48,889 bases of DNA from Bradyrhizobium sp. 1. Lineage in GTDB: Bacteria > Pseudomonadota > Alphaproteobacteria > Rhizobiales > Xanthobacteraceae. Where the stretch lies: assembly GCF_023073315.1 (NCBI RefSeq), contig NZ_JADPJH010000014.1:403791-452679 (forward strand), in the 5' to 3' direction. This document shows, one piece after another, positions 8,145 through 16,246 of this stretch. A program made the position numbers and the translations under genes. The notes below the pieces were generated by a model. The model was not told the origin of the DNA, did no database searches, and worked only from the letters and a program-made list of their open reading frames with translations. The stretch's first letter is position 1; every line of letters begins with the position of its first letter.

Positions 8145-9430
8145 CCGCCCCTGATACGGCCGGGCCCCGCTGCTTCTGCCGGGATTGTTCGGCCGATCTG
8201 GATATGGGTGTGCGGCGCTGTTCCGCCTGCGGTTCCCCTCGCCTCGTCCGCCACCGGACGCTGTCGAGCCTGACCATCGCCCATATCGACTGCGACGCCT
8301 TCTATGCGACGGTCGAGAAGCGCGACAACCCTGAGATCGCCGACAAGCCGGTCATCATCGGCGGGGGCAAGCGCGGCGTCGTCTCGGCCGCCTGCTACAT
8401 CGCGCGCACCTATGGCGTCCGCTCGGCCATGCCGATGTACAAGGCGCTCGACGCCTGCCCGCATGCGACCGTGATCCCGCCTGATATCGCAAAATACGTC
8501 CGCGTCGGCCGCGAGGTGCGGCAGGCCATGCAGGCGCTGACCCCGCTGGTCGAGCCGCTCTCGATCGATGAGGCCTTCCTCGATCTGTCCGGCACCGAAC
8601 GGGTCCACGGCATGATCCCGGCAAAGGTGCTGGCGCGCTTTGCCCGCGAGGTCGAGCGCGACATCGGCATCTCCGTTTCGGTCGGCCTGTCCTGCAACAA
8701 GTTTCTGGCCAAGATCGCCTCCGACCTCGACAAGCCGCGTGGCTTCGCCGCGCTCGATCAGGAGGAAGCGCGTTCCATGCTGGCTTCGAGGCCGGTCGGC
8801 TTCATCTTCGGCGTGGGGCCTGCGACGCAAGAGCGCCTCGTGCAACGCGGCTTCCGCATCATCGCCGATCTGCAGAAGGCCGATGAGATCGAGATGATGC
8901 GGCAGTTTCCGAGCGACGGCCGCAGGCTGTGGCGGCTCGCGCGCGGCATCGACGACCGCCGCGTCGAGCCTGACAGGGGCGCCAAGACGATTTCGAGCGA
9001 GACCACGTTCGAGACCGACATCCGCGATTTCGCGACGCTGGAGAAGATTCTTTGGCGGCTGTGCGAGAAGACATCGTCGCGGCTGAAAAGCAGCGAACTT
9101 GCGGGATCGACGGTGACGCTAAAACTGAAGACCGCCGACTTCCGCCAGCGCACGCGCTCGCAGTCGATCGCGGCGCCGACGCAGCTTGCCGCAAAGATCT
9201 TCTCGATCTGCCGCGAGATGCTGGCCAAAGAAATCGACGGCACCGCCTTCCGCCTGATGGGCGCCGGCGTCAGCGCGCTGCGCGAAGGCTCGCCTGCCGA
9301 CGACACCGACATGCTCGACCGCCGCGCTGCGCATGCCGAGCGCGCGGTGGACAGCCTGCGCAAGAAGTTCGGCAGCGCCGCGGTGATCCGCGGCATCGCG
9401 TATGACGGGCCGGAGAAGGCGCAGGAGTGA
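8141..9430 (+). CDS. dinB: DNA polymerase IV with N-terminal zinc-ribbon-like extension
   Basis: This is a Y-family translesion polymerase of 429 residues. The catalytic acidic residues are visible in AHIDCDAFYATVE (D50, D52) and SIDEAFLDLS (D143, E144). They are followed by thumb and little-finger regions. Before the catalytic core there are about 45 extra residues with C13-x2-C16 and C27-x2-C30, plus C11, which look like a zinc ribbon. The start is GTG at 8141, overlapping DUF3572; the stop overlaps the ATG of the ACT protein. No GTTC-N7-GTTC LexA site is visible upstream of the operon. Confidence 0.93.
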   Translation: MTAPDTAGPRCFCRDCSADLDMGVRRCSACGSPRLVRHRTLSSLTIAHIDCDAFYATVEKRDNPEIADKPVIIGGGKRGVVSAACYIARTYGVRSAMPMYKALDACPHATVIPPDIAKYVRVGREVRQAMQALTPLVEPLSIDEAFLDLSGTERVHGMIPAKVLARFAREVERDIGISVSVGLSCNKFLAKIASDLDKPRGFAALDQEEARSMLASRPVGFIFGVGPATQERLVQRGFRIIADLQKADEIEMMRQFPSDGRRLWRLARGIDDRRVEPDRGAKTISSETTFETDIRDFATLEKILWRLCEKTSSRLKSSELAGSTVTLKLKTADFRQRTRSQSIAAPTQLAAKIFSICREMLAKEIDGTAFRLMGAGVSALREGSPADDTDMLDRRAAHAERAVDSLRKKFGSAAVIRGIAYDGPEKAQE

Positions 9431-9828
9431 TGACGGGCGAACGCGATCTCGGCGCGCTGCTGAGGGACATGAAGCCGGAGCTGCGGCCGGGCGTCTTCGT
9501 GTTCTGCTCGATCCCGGCAAACGAGCCCGCTCCAGCAGGGCTCCGCCCGCTGCTGACATTCCGCGAGCAGGAAGGAATGACGCTGGTGATCTTACGCGAA
9601 GAGGCCGAAGCGGCGCGACTGCGCTACACATTCCCCTCGCGCCTGATCACCTTGACGGTTCACTCCGCGCTAGATGCGGTGGGATTCCTGGCTGTCATCA
9701 CAGCGGGCCTGGCCGACGCCGGCATCAGTGTGAACGCCGTGTCGGCCTTCCACCACGACCATCTCTTCGTGCCGGTTGATAGGGCTGACGAGGCCTTGGC
9801 TGTTCTGCAAGAGATGTCTGGAGTGTAG
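9430..9828 (+). CDS. ACT domain-containing protein
   Basis: The 132-residue product matches the COG3602 type of two-part ACT proteins: an N-terminal segment with GVFVFCSIPANEP and EGMTLVILREEAE, and a C-terminal ACT fold with ITLTVHSALDAVGFLAVITA and FVPVDRADEAL. Such proteins are thought to bind small ligands such as amino acids; the role here is unknown. ATG 9430 overlaps the dinB stop by one base and has GGAG just upstream. It is the third gene of the DUF3572-dinB operon. Confidence 0.75.
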   Translation: MTGERDLGALLRDMKPELRPGVFVFCSIPANEPAPAGLRPLLTFREQEGMTLVILREEAEAARLRYTFPSRLITLTVHSALDAVGFLAVITAGLADAGISVNAVSAFHHDHLFVPVDRADEALAVLQEMSGV

Positions 9829-9835
9829 CCCGGCT

Positions 9836-10237
9836 TCAATCCGCGACCGCGATCGCCTCGATCTCGATCAGCCATTCCGGCGCGGCGAGCGCGGAGACGC
9901 CGACGAGGGTCGAGGCCGGCGGCTCCATGCCTTCGAAGAAGGCCGAGCGGGCCTTGCCGATGATCGGGCGCAGCTCCGGCTTGTAGCCGACCACGAAGGT
10001 CGTGATCTTCACGATATTGGCGTAGGTCGCGCCGGCAGCCTTCAGCGCGTGACCGAGATTCTGCATCACCTGCATGGTCTGCGCAGCGAGATCGCCCTCG
10101 CCGACGATCCGACCCTCTTCGTCGGTCGATACCTGGCCGGAGATGTAGATGGTGCGTGCGCCCGTGGCGGTGACGACGTGAGAATAGGCGGGATTGTGGT
10201 GCAGGCCGCTGGGGCGGAGATGGTCGAGCTTGGGCAT
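9836..10237 (-). CDS. RidA/YjgF family protein lacking the usual arginine
   Basis: The product is 133 residues with the RidA fold: ARTIYISGQVSTDEEGRIVG, then a TMQVMQNLGHALKAAGATYA helix, VVGYKPEL and a closing IEIEAIAVAD. Canonical RidA enamine/imine deaminases carry an arginine in PARS; here the segment reads PPASTLVGV, so that arginine is a serine. It probably belongs to a non-deaminase Rid subgroup. A GGGAGC ribosome site precedes the ATG at 10237. It converges with the ACT gene, 8 bp apart. Confidence 0.82.
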   Translation of the reverse strand: MPKLDHLRPSGLHHNPAYSHVVTATGARTIYISGQVSTDEEGRIVGEGDLAAQTMQVMQNLGHALKAAGATYANIVKITTFVVGYKPELRPIIGKARSAFFEGMEPPASTLVGVSALAAPEWLIEIEAIAVAD

Positions 10238-10310
10238 GGGCTGGCTCCCGGAGGTTTGTCGTTGGAGCAAGCGTAGCCGCAGAGTGCGACAAGGGCTAGA
10301 CGTCTCGCCC

Positions 10311-11156
10311 TCAATTACAGGGCTTGCTGTCCTTCACGTCGAACTTGCCCATCGCACCAGAAATGACAAAATCGTTGTAATCGAGCACGAGCTGGCGCGA
10401 GACGCCGTTTTCGTAGAGCTCGAACGCCATCGCGTAAACAGGCGTCTGCTCGCCTTCCTTCTGCTGCGACTCGCGGTCGAAATAGCTGACAGTGACGGGC
10501 CAGCGCTTCAGCGACTTCATGTGCTCGTCCGACGTCGACGCGTCAGGCGAGGCGGTGCGGTCGTCGGGGATCGGCTGGCCGATCACGGTCAGCGTGTTGT
10601 AGACCTTCTGGCCATCGTCGGAGCCATCATAGACGGAGAGCTCGAGCAGCGACTTGCCGTCCTTGGCGGCGGCAATGATGCGCTGGATCTGCTCGGTCGG
10701 GAACACGATCTTGCCGTCAAGCGTAAAGTTCTTCGGCGCCGGCAGCTTCAGCTTGACGTTGATGTGGTCGCCGTCGCGCTCGGCCGAACCGTCGACCCGG
10801 CCGGCGTCGGCCTCGTTCATCCGCGTCTCGATCTTGAAGGTGTAGCTCTTGCCGGCGGCGTCCTCCCAGGAATTGGAGCGGAGATCGCTGAGCGTGATCT
10901 TGCCCTCGCCGCTGTCGAGCTCGGACACCTGGCGGAATTCGGAGGTGTAGCCCTCGCAGGAGCTGCCGGCGAAATTGTAGAGGATCCGGCCACGGGCGCT
11001 GTTGACCGAATTGGAGCGCGATTTGACCAGGCTCAAATCATAGAGCGCCTGATGCGCCAGGAACGGACCGTTGGCGGCTTGCGCCGCGCCGCCGGGACCG
11101 CAAGCGGTCGCCGCGAGCGCCATCATACCGAGCGAAGTCCGAAAAAGGTGCTGCAT
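10311..11156 (-). CDS. eipB: EipB-like cell envelope integrity protein (DUF1849)
   Basis: The product is 281 residues with a signal peptide ending near AAQA. The mature part follows the DUF1849 pattern: FLAHQALYDLSL, a long beta-rich body and VSRQLVLDYNDFVI near the end. Brucella EipB is a periplasmic beta-spiral protein needed for envelope integrity, with a disulfide joining the N- and C-terminal parts. Here C67 (GSSCEGY) and C280 (DSKPCN, the next-to-last residue) are well placed to form that bond. Gene name is by homology; role is family knowledge. Confidence 0.85.
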   Translation of the reverse strand: MQHLFRTSLGMMALAATACGPGGAAQAANGPFLAHQALYDLSLVKSRSNSVNSARGRILYNFAGSSCEGYTSEFRQVSELDSGEGKITLSDLRSNSWEDAAGKSYTFKIETRMNEADAGRVDGSAERDGDHINVKLKLPAPKNFTLDGKIVFPTEQIQRIIAAAKDGKSLLELSVYDGSDDGQKVYNTLTVIGQPIPDDRTASPDASTSDEHMKSLKRWPVTVSYFDRESQQKEGEQTPVYAMAFELYENGVSRQLVLDYNDFVISGAMGKFDVKDSKPCN

Positions 11157-11427
11157 GTCTGGTCCTTGAGGGTGCGTCCCTGGGGAAAGCGCAGATTCGG
11201 CATTTTAATGACCGTTCCATTACGCCGCAACTGAGGCAGTTTCACGTAAAGTTGCACCCCTCCCGCTGAACCTCCTGCCCTGCCTCAACAAAATGCAGCC
11301 CCGGAGCCCTTTTGGGGTTGCTTGCATGTGGCGGCACGATGGGCGAAACAGGGCGCGCCCGGCCTCCAAACGGAGGCGCCCGGGCGGAATGAACTCCTGA
11401 ATTGGTTCTTGGACAACGAGGTCGAAC

Positions 11428-11895
11428 ATGGCGGGCACGGTCGAGCAGAAACTGGCGGAACAGGGCATCAAGCTGCACGAGGCCCCCACCCCGGTGGCCA
11501 ATTACGTGCCGTTCGTGCGCACCGGCAATTTGCTGTTCGTCTCCGGCCAGGTCTGCTTCGCCCCCGACGGAAAGCTGATCGCCAAGGGCAAGCTTGGCGC
11601 CGGCGTCTCGATCGAAGAAGGCGCCGCGGCGGCGCGCGGCTGCGCGGTCAATTTGCTGGCCCAGGTCAAGGCGGCGCTCGGCGACCTCGACAAGGTCACG
11701 CGCGTGGTGCGCCTCGGCGGCTTCATCAACTCGGCGCCTGACTTTTTGGACGGGCCCAAGGTGCTCAACGGCGCCTCCGACTTGATGGTCGCCGCCTTCG
11801 GTGACAAGGGCCGCCATGCCCGCACCACCGTCGGCGTCGCCTCGCTGCCAGCCGATGCGGCGGTCGAGGTCGACGGCGTGTTCGAGGTCGCCTGA
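11428..11895 (+). CDS. RidA family protein (155-residue type)
   Basis: This second Rid protein has VRTGNLLFVSGQVCFAPDGK, a conserved central helix with GDLDKVTRVVRLGGFINSAP, and HARTTVGVASLPADAAVEV. The arginine in HARTT sits where the RidA catalytic arginine lies, unlike the neighbour at 9836-10237. Such proteins hydrolyse reactive enamines or imines from PLP enzymes, or act in catabolic pathways; the substrate here is unknown. It lies 5 bp before the phosphodiesterase gene and is probably co-transcribed. Confidence 0.85.
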   Translation: MAGTVEQKLAEQGIKLHEAPTPVANYVPFVRTGNLLFVSGQVCFAPDGKLIAKGKLGAGVSIEEGAAAARGCAVNLLAQVKAALGDLDKVTRVVRLGGFINSAPDFLDGPKVLNGASDLMVAAFGDKGRHARTTVGVASLPADAAVEVDGVFEVA

Positions 11896-11900
11896 CGCGC

Positions 11901-12647
11901 ATGCGCGCTCCGGATTGGCTGACAGCCCGGCCGGTCGCCCATCGCGGCCTGCATGACATCTCACGCGGTATCGTGGAGAACATGCCGGGTGCGGTGCAGG
12001 CGGCGATCGCGGGCAATTTCTCGATCGAGGTCGACATCCAGCTCTCGTCCGACGGCGAGGCCATGGTGCATCACGACCATGCGCTCGGCCGCCTCACCGA
12101 GGCCACCGGCGAGGTGGTCGAGAGGACCGCGGCGGAGCTGAAGGCGATCAGGTTCAAGGACACCGACGAGCGGATGATGTCGCTGTCCGACCTCTGCGCC
12201 ATGGTCGCCGGCCGCGTGCCGCTGGTGATCGAGGTGAAGAGCCATTTTGACGGCGACCGCAAGCTGGTGAAGCGGATGGCCGAGGTACTGGCGTCCTATC
12301 AGGGCCGGGCAGTCGGCATGTCCTTCGATCCCGACCAGGTGCTGGCGCTGCGAGAGTTGTTGCCCGCCCGCCCGCGCGGCATCGTGGCGCAGCGGAGCTA
12401 TGAGGACGAGTATTGGGCCTACCTGACGCAAGAACAGCGCGACAGCATGCTGTACCTGCGCCACGGTTTTCAGACCCGGCCGCATTTCGTCGCCTTCAAG
12501 GTCGACCATCTCCCGGCCCCCGCCCCCTGGATCGCGCGCAATGTGTTCGGCTGCGCTCTGCTCGGTTGGACCGTGCGTACCCCAGAGCAGCGGGCGCGGG
12601 TGGGGCAATATGCCGATCAGATGATCTTCGAGGGGTTCGTGCCGTAG
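11901..12647 (+). CDS. glycerophosphodiester phosphodiesterase
   Basis: The 248 residues carry the GDPD signature: PVAHRGLHD with the first catalytic His, NMPGAVQAAIAGNFSIEVDI with the metal-binding Glu and Asp, MVHHDHALGRLTEATG with the second His, and VIEVKSHF. It should split glycerophosphodiesters to glycerol 3-phosphate and an alcohol, as UgpQ does in the cytoplasm. It has no signal peptide. It follows the RidA gene closely and lies 54 bp before the acetyltransferase-like gene, so a three-gene operon is possible. Confidence 0.88.
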   Translation: MRAPDWLTARPVAHRGLHDISRGIVENMPGAVQAAIAGNFSIEVDIQLSSDGEAMVHHDHALGRLTEATGEVVERTAAELKAIRFKDTDERMMSLSDLCAMVAGRVPLVIEVKSHFDGDRKLVKRMAEVLASYQGRAVGMSFDPDQVLALRELLPARPRGIVAQRSYEDEYWAYLTQEQRDSMLYLRHGFQTRPHFVAFKVDHLPAPAPWIARNVFGCALLGWTVRTPEQRARVGQYADQMIFEGFVP

Positions 12648-12701
12648 GGCTGATGTTCCTCACTCTTGAAGTCGCTGCTGCAATGCACGATCTTGAGCAC
12701 G

Positions 12702-13943
12702 ATGGCATCATCTGAAATCACGCTCGAGGCGGTCCCGTCCATTGCCGAAGTGTCTGCCGAGGATTGGGACGCCTGCGCCAATCCCGGAGGCCGGTGCAAT
12801 GGGGTCAACAACGGAACCTCATCCGCCCTTACAGGCGATTCCCTCGGCCTCTTAAAACCCGCCTATAACCCGTTCGTCTCGCACGCGTTTCTCTCCGCCG
12901 TTGAGAAGTCGGGTTCAGCCACGATCCGCACCGGCTGGGGCCCCCGGCATCTGGTGGCCAAGGTCGATGGCCGCGTCGTTGGAATCGTGCCCTGCTATCT
13001 GAAATCGCACTCTCAAGGCGAATACGTCTTCGACCGCGGCTGGGCGGATGCCTATGAGCGCGCCGGCGGACGCTATTATCCGAAGCTCCAGGTCTCGGTT
13101 CCCTTCACTCCGGCAACGGGACCACGTCTGCTGGTCCGCGACGGCGTCGACCACGAGCGCATCATGGAGACGCTGGCGAGCGGGCTGGTGGCGCTGTGCG
13201 GCGTCAGCAAGGCCTCCTCGGTGCACGTCACCTTCGCCCGCGAGAGCGAATGGAAGCTGCTCGCCCGGCACGGCTTCCTTCAGCGCACCGACCAGCAGTT
13301 CCACTGGCGCAATGAGGGCTTTGCAAGCTTCGACGACTTCCTCGCTACGCTCAACTCGCGCCATCGCAAATCGATCAAGCGCGAGCGGCGCGACGCACTC
13401 TCTGCCGGAATCACCATCCACTGCCTCACCGGCCGCGACATTACCGAGGATGCCTGGGACGCCTTCTTCGAGTTCTACATGGAGACCGGCTCGCGCAAAT
13501 GGGGCCGGCCTTATCTGACGCGCGAATTCTTCTCGCTGATCGGCGAGACCATGAGCGACGACGTGCTGCTGGTGATGGCCCGTCGCAACGACCGCTGGAT
13601 CGCGGGCGCGATCAACTTCATCGGCTCGGATACGCTGTTCGGGCGCAACTGGGGCGCGGTCGAGCATCACCCCTTCCTGCATTTCGAGGTCTGCTACTAT
13701 CAGGCGATCGACTTCGCCATCAAACGGGGCCTCGCAAATGTCGAGGCCGGCGCACAGGGCGAGCACAAGATCGCGCGCGGCTACCTGCCGCGCACGACTC
13801 ATTCCGCGCACTTCATCGCCGATCCCGGCCTGCGCCGCGCCATCGACGATTACCTCAAGCGTGAGCGTGCCTATGTCGCCGAGGCCGGACGGGAGCTCGC
13901 CGAACTCGGCCCGTTCCGCAAGGGCATCGACGAGGCGCCTTGA
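12702..13943 (+). CDS. GNAT/FemAB-like acyltransferase (COG3146 type)
   Basis: The product is 413 residues of the COG3146 (DUF482) family related to FemX/FemAB and GNAT acyltransferases. Visible conserved segments are AYNPFVSHAFLSAVEKSG, HLVAKVDGRVVGIVPCYLKS, EYVFDRGWADAYERAGG, then DDFLATLNSRHRKSIKRERR and VEAGAQGEHKIARGYLP. The ATG at 12702 is preferred over a TTG 36 bases earlier. Function in this family is poorly known; aminoacylation or acetylation of an envelope or amino-acid substrate is an inference. Confidence 0.8.
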   Translation: MASSEITLEAVPSIAEVSAEDWDACANPGGRCNGVNNGTSSALTGDSLGLLKPAYNPFVSHAFLSAVEKSGSATIRTGWGPRHLVAKVDGRVVGIVPCYLKSHSQGEYVFDRGWADAYERAGGRYYPKLQVSVPFTPATGPRLLVRDGVDHERIMETLASGLVALCGVSKASSVHVTFARESEWKLLARHGFLQRTDQQFHWRNEGFASFDDFLATLNSRHRKSIKRERRDALSAGITIHCLTGRDITEDAWDAFFEFYMETGSRKWGRPYLTREFFSLIGETMSDDVLLVMARRNDRWIAGAINFIGSDTLFGRNWGAVEHHPFLHFEVCYYQAIDFAIKRGLANVEAGAQGEHKIARGYLPRTTHSAHFIADPGLRRAIDDYLKRERAYVAEAGRELAELGPFRKGIDEAP

Positions 13944-13992
13944 CGGTTTACCGCCTCTGGTGACAGTAAGCGCAAAATTCTAGGGAGCCGTT

Positions 13993-14421
13993 ATGACCGC
14001 CTACGACACCAACAACATTTTTGCAAAGATCCTGCGCGGCGAATTCCCCTGCCACAAGGTCTATGAGGACGAGCACGTGCTCGCCTTCCTCGACATCATG
14101 CCGCGCGTGCCGGGCCATACGCTGGTGATCCCGAAGGCTCCTGCCCGCAACATCCTCGACATCAAGCCCGACGACTACGCCCATGTTGCCCGGGGCGCGA
14201 AGAAGATCGCGATGGCCGCGATGACGGCGTTCAACGCCGACGGCATCACCGTGCAGCAGTTCAACGAGTCCGCCGGCGGTCAGGTGGTGTTTCATCTCCA
14301 CATGCACGTGATGCCGCGCCACGACGGCGTGGCGATGCTGCCGCCCGCGAGCCGCAAGGAAGACGTCAAGGTGCTCGAAGAGAACGCGGCCAAGCTGATT
14401 GCGGCGCTGAAGGCGGGGTAG
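13993..14421 (+). CDS. HIT family protein (histidine triad nucleotide hydrolase)
   Basis: The 142-residue protein has the histidine triad HLHMHVMPRH near residues 100-110 and the upstream FNESAGGQVVFHLH. The N-terminal half has NIFAKILRGEFPCHKVYEDE, as in Hint-type proteins. These hydrolyse nucleoside phosphoramidates or adenylates. A GGGAG ribosome site lies 7 bases before the ATG. It stands alone between the acyltransferase-like gene and a palindromic repeat. Confidence 0.93.
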   Translation: MTAYDTNNIFAKILRGEFPCHKVYEDEHVLAFLDIMPRVPGHTLVIPKAPARNILDIKPDDYAHVARGAKKIAMAAMTAFNADGITVQQFNESAGGQVVFHLHMHVMPRHDGVAMLPPASRKEDVKVLEENAAKLIAALKAG

Positions 14422-14432
14422 GTCTCTCGGCT

Positions 14433-14519
14433 CGTCATTGCGAGCGAAGCGAAGCAATCCAGAGTGGTTCCGCAGAGGCAGCCTGGATTGCTTCGTCGCA
14501 AGGGCTCCTCGCAATGACG
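14433..14519. repeat. intergenic palindromic repeat (CGTCATTGCGAG type)
   Basis: The ends are CGTCATTGCGAG and CTCGCAATGACG, exact inverse copies. Inner arms GAAGCAATCCAG and CTGGATTGCTTC also pair. This is one of the commonest intergenic repeats of Bradyrhizobium and relatives. It sits between the convergent HIT and trmO genes and could fold as a hairpin in either transcript. Confidence 0.85.
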
Positions 14520-14530
14520 GAGGATAGACA

Positions 14531-15022
14531 TCACTCCGTCTGAAAATCCCCCGGCTGCGGCGCGGCCAGCGGGGTGAACTCGCAACGATCCGGCTTGAGG
14601 TCGATCAGCGGCGTGTTGTCGAGACAGTCGAGGCCGCGCACCAGGATCGTGCTGCCCTCGATGGCGACCAGCTTGACGATCGAAGTGCCGATCGGGTTCG
14701 GCCGCACCGGCGAGCGCAGCGAAAAGGTGCCGCGGGTTTTCTCGTTGTTCTTCGGGCTTTGCAACACGATGTCCCGGCGCGACTTGTCGAGCCAGTAGAG
14801 CACTTCGAGATTGCTGTAGAAATCGACGCCCTTGATCGCCGGCACGAACGGCTCAAAAATCTCGAGGCGACAGATCGGGCCGTCGGCGCGGCCCTGCCGC
14901 GGCGTCTCCAGCCGCGAGGTCCAGGGCGTGCGGATGCGGCCGATGAAGACGAGGCCGGCATCCTCCGTCGACGGCAGCGAGATGGCGACCTCGCCCTCGC
15001 GGAGCTCGTTTTCGCGAACCAT
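14531..15022 (-). CDS. trmO: tRNA (N6-threonylcarbamoyladenosine-N6)-methyltransferase TrmO family
   Basis: The protein is 163 residues, UPF0066/YaeB family. Hallmarks are FIGRIRTPWTSRLETPRQG near the start, ICRLEIFEPF, then TFSLRSPVRPNPIGTSIVKL and GLDCLDNTPLIDLKP. The RSPxRPNPIG loop is the family signature for S-adenosylmethionine binding. In E. coli the enzyme methylates t6A37 of tRNA-Thr. Here length is shorter than the E. coli protein but normal for the archaeal/alphaproteobacterial type. AGGAAA precedes the ATG. Confidence 0.88.
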   Translation of the reverse strand: MVRENELREGEVAISLPSTEDAGLVFIGRIRTPWTSRLETPRQGRADGPICRLEIFEPFVPAIKGVDFYSNLEVLYWLDKSRRDIVLQSPKNNEKTRGTFSLRSPVRPNPIGTSIVKLVAIEGSTILVRGLDCLDNTPLIDLKPDRCEFTPLAAPQPGDFQTE

Positions 15023-15055
15023 ATTTCCTGTTCCTTAAGCCAGTCGAAGGCGATT

Positions 15056-15406
15056 TTAGCCCAACCACCAGGTGCCGGCCAGCATGAAGACTTCGCCCGC
15101 GACCACGCCCGCGAAAATCGAGCGGCGCGTCAGCAGGAAAACGACGAGGCCGGCGGCGACGGCGCCGTAACGCAGGACATCGGGCACGCTCGCGAGCGCA
15201 CCTGGCGGCTCGACCACGATCTGGGCGATGACGCCGGCCAGGATCGCGGTCGCGACCGCCCTCACCCAGACCAGCAGCTCCGAGCCTTCGTCGATGCCGC
15301 CGCCGAACCACAGGCCCAGCATGCGCCAGATCTGGTTGGGAACGACGCCGGCGACGAACAGCACGAACAGGGCGTGCCAATCACCGATGAGCTGCGCAAA
15401 GCTCAT
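15056..15406 (-). CDS. AzlD family branched-chain amino acid exporter subunit
   Basis: The 116-residue membrane protein has about four hydrophobic segments and AzlD features such as GVVPNQIWRMLGLWF and VRAVATAILAG. Together with the AzlC partner it forms a small efflux pump for branched-chain or related amino acids (LIV-E family). The ATG at 15406 overlaps the azlC stop by four bases (ATGA) and has a GGGAGGT ribosome site inside azlC, so translation is coupled. Confidence 0.85.
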   Translation of the reverse strand: MSFAQLIGDWHALFVLFVAGVVPNQIWRMLGLWFGGGIDEGSELLVWVRAVATAILAGVIAQIVVEPPGALASVPDVLRYGAVAAGLVVFLLTRRSIFAGVVAGEVFMLAGTWWLG

Positions 15407-16143
15407 GCGCGCACCTCCCGCCACCAATGCACGCTATAGGCGATCGTGCCGGCCACGAGGCCACTGACGAGGATGTCGAGACCGGAGTTCATCTTCGCCG
15501 CTAGCGGATAGAGCAGAACCCCGAGCGCCAGCGCGACGACATCGGCGACCTCGCGGCTGTTGCGCGCGGTCGAGAACAGGAATGACAGCGGCGTCAGCAG
15601 CAGAATCGCTGCGCCCAGCGTCTTCGTGAGATTGGCGGCGAGGAAATAGCCGACCGTGTTGGCGGTGAGGCAGACCGAGACCAGACCGAAGCCAAGTCCG
15701 TTGACGAACGCGATCCGCCGCTCGCGCGGCACCTGCGGCAAAAAGCGATGGCACTCGACCCACAATGTCACGGCGGTCAGATGCGCCGCGAAGAACAGCT
15801 CGCGCCGCTTGGTCGTCGGCGTGCGCATCAGTGGCAGCACCGAGACCACCATCGGGAACAGGCGGATGGCGCTGACGGTCACCGCAATCGCCGATTGGAT
15901 GACGGTGGCGCCCGAGCCGAGCGTGGTGATCAGGATGATTTGCGCCGGCCCTGCCCAGACGAACAGCGTCGAGCAGAGCGCCCAGAGCAGGCTGAAATGG
16001 CTGTCATGGGCGAGCGCGCCAATGCCAAGATAGGTCGCAAACAGGACGAGAGTGAGGATCGTCTGCGTGATCGAGCGCAGACCCCACGCAAAGGCGCGCC
16101 AGGGACTTTGCCATTGAGGGGAATCAAGCGGAGGGAGCGCCAC
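15403..16143 (-). CDS. AzlC family branched-chain amino acid exporter subunit
   Basis: The 246-residue membrane protein carries AzlC hallmarks: FVWAGPAQIILITTLGSGA, then SAIRLFPMVVSVLPLM and VLLYPLAAK. It is the larger subunit of the AzlCD exporter. The start appears to be GTG at 16143; no good ribosome site is seen, so the true start could be slightly downstream. It is first in the two-gene azlCD operon. The exported substrate is inferred from family only. Confidence 0.85.
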   Translation of the reverse strand: MALPPLDSPQWQSPWRAFAWGLRSITQTILTLVLFATYLGIGALAHDSHFSLLWALCSTLFVWAGPAQIILITTLGSGATVIQSAIAVTVSAIRLFPMVVSVLPLMRTPTTKRRELFFAAHLTAVTLWVECHRFLPQVPRERRIAFVNGLGFGLVSVCLTANTVGYFLAANLTKTLGAAILLLTPLSFLFSTARNSREVADVVALALGVLLYPLAAKMNSGLDILVSGLVAGTIAYSVHWWREVRA

Positions 16144-16246
16144 GGGACGGCCGGCCTAGATAAGGAATCGTGCCCGCATAACGGGCAATGCGGCGGCTCG
16201 CGTCAAGGAACCACGCGGCGGGGCTGGCATGCGTGCGCGGTGCGCT

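Noticed and set aside
11367..11397. GC-rich hairpin (CCTCC-AAAC-GGAGG with outer arms) before the RidA gene at 11428
   Set aside because: The outer stem needs a 3-base bulge and no T run follows, so it is neither a good terminator nor a known RNA element.
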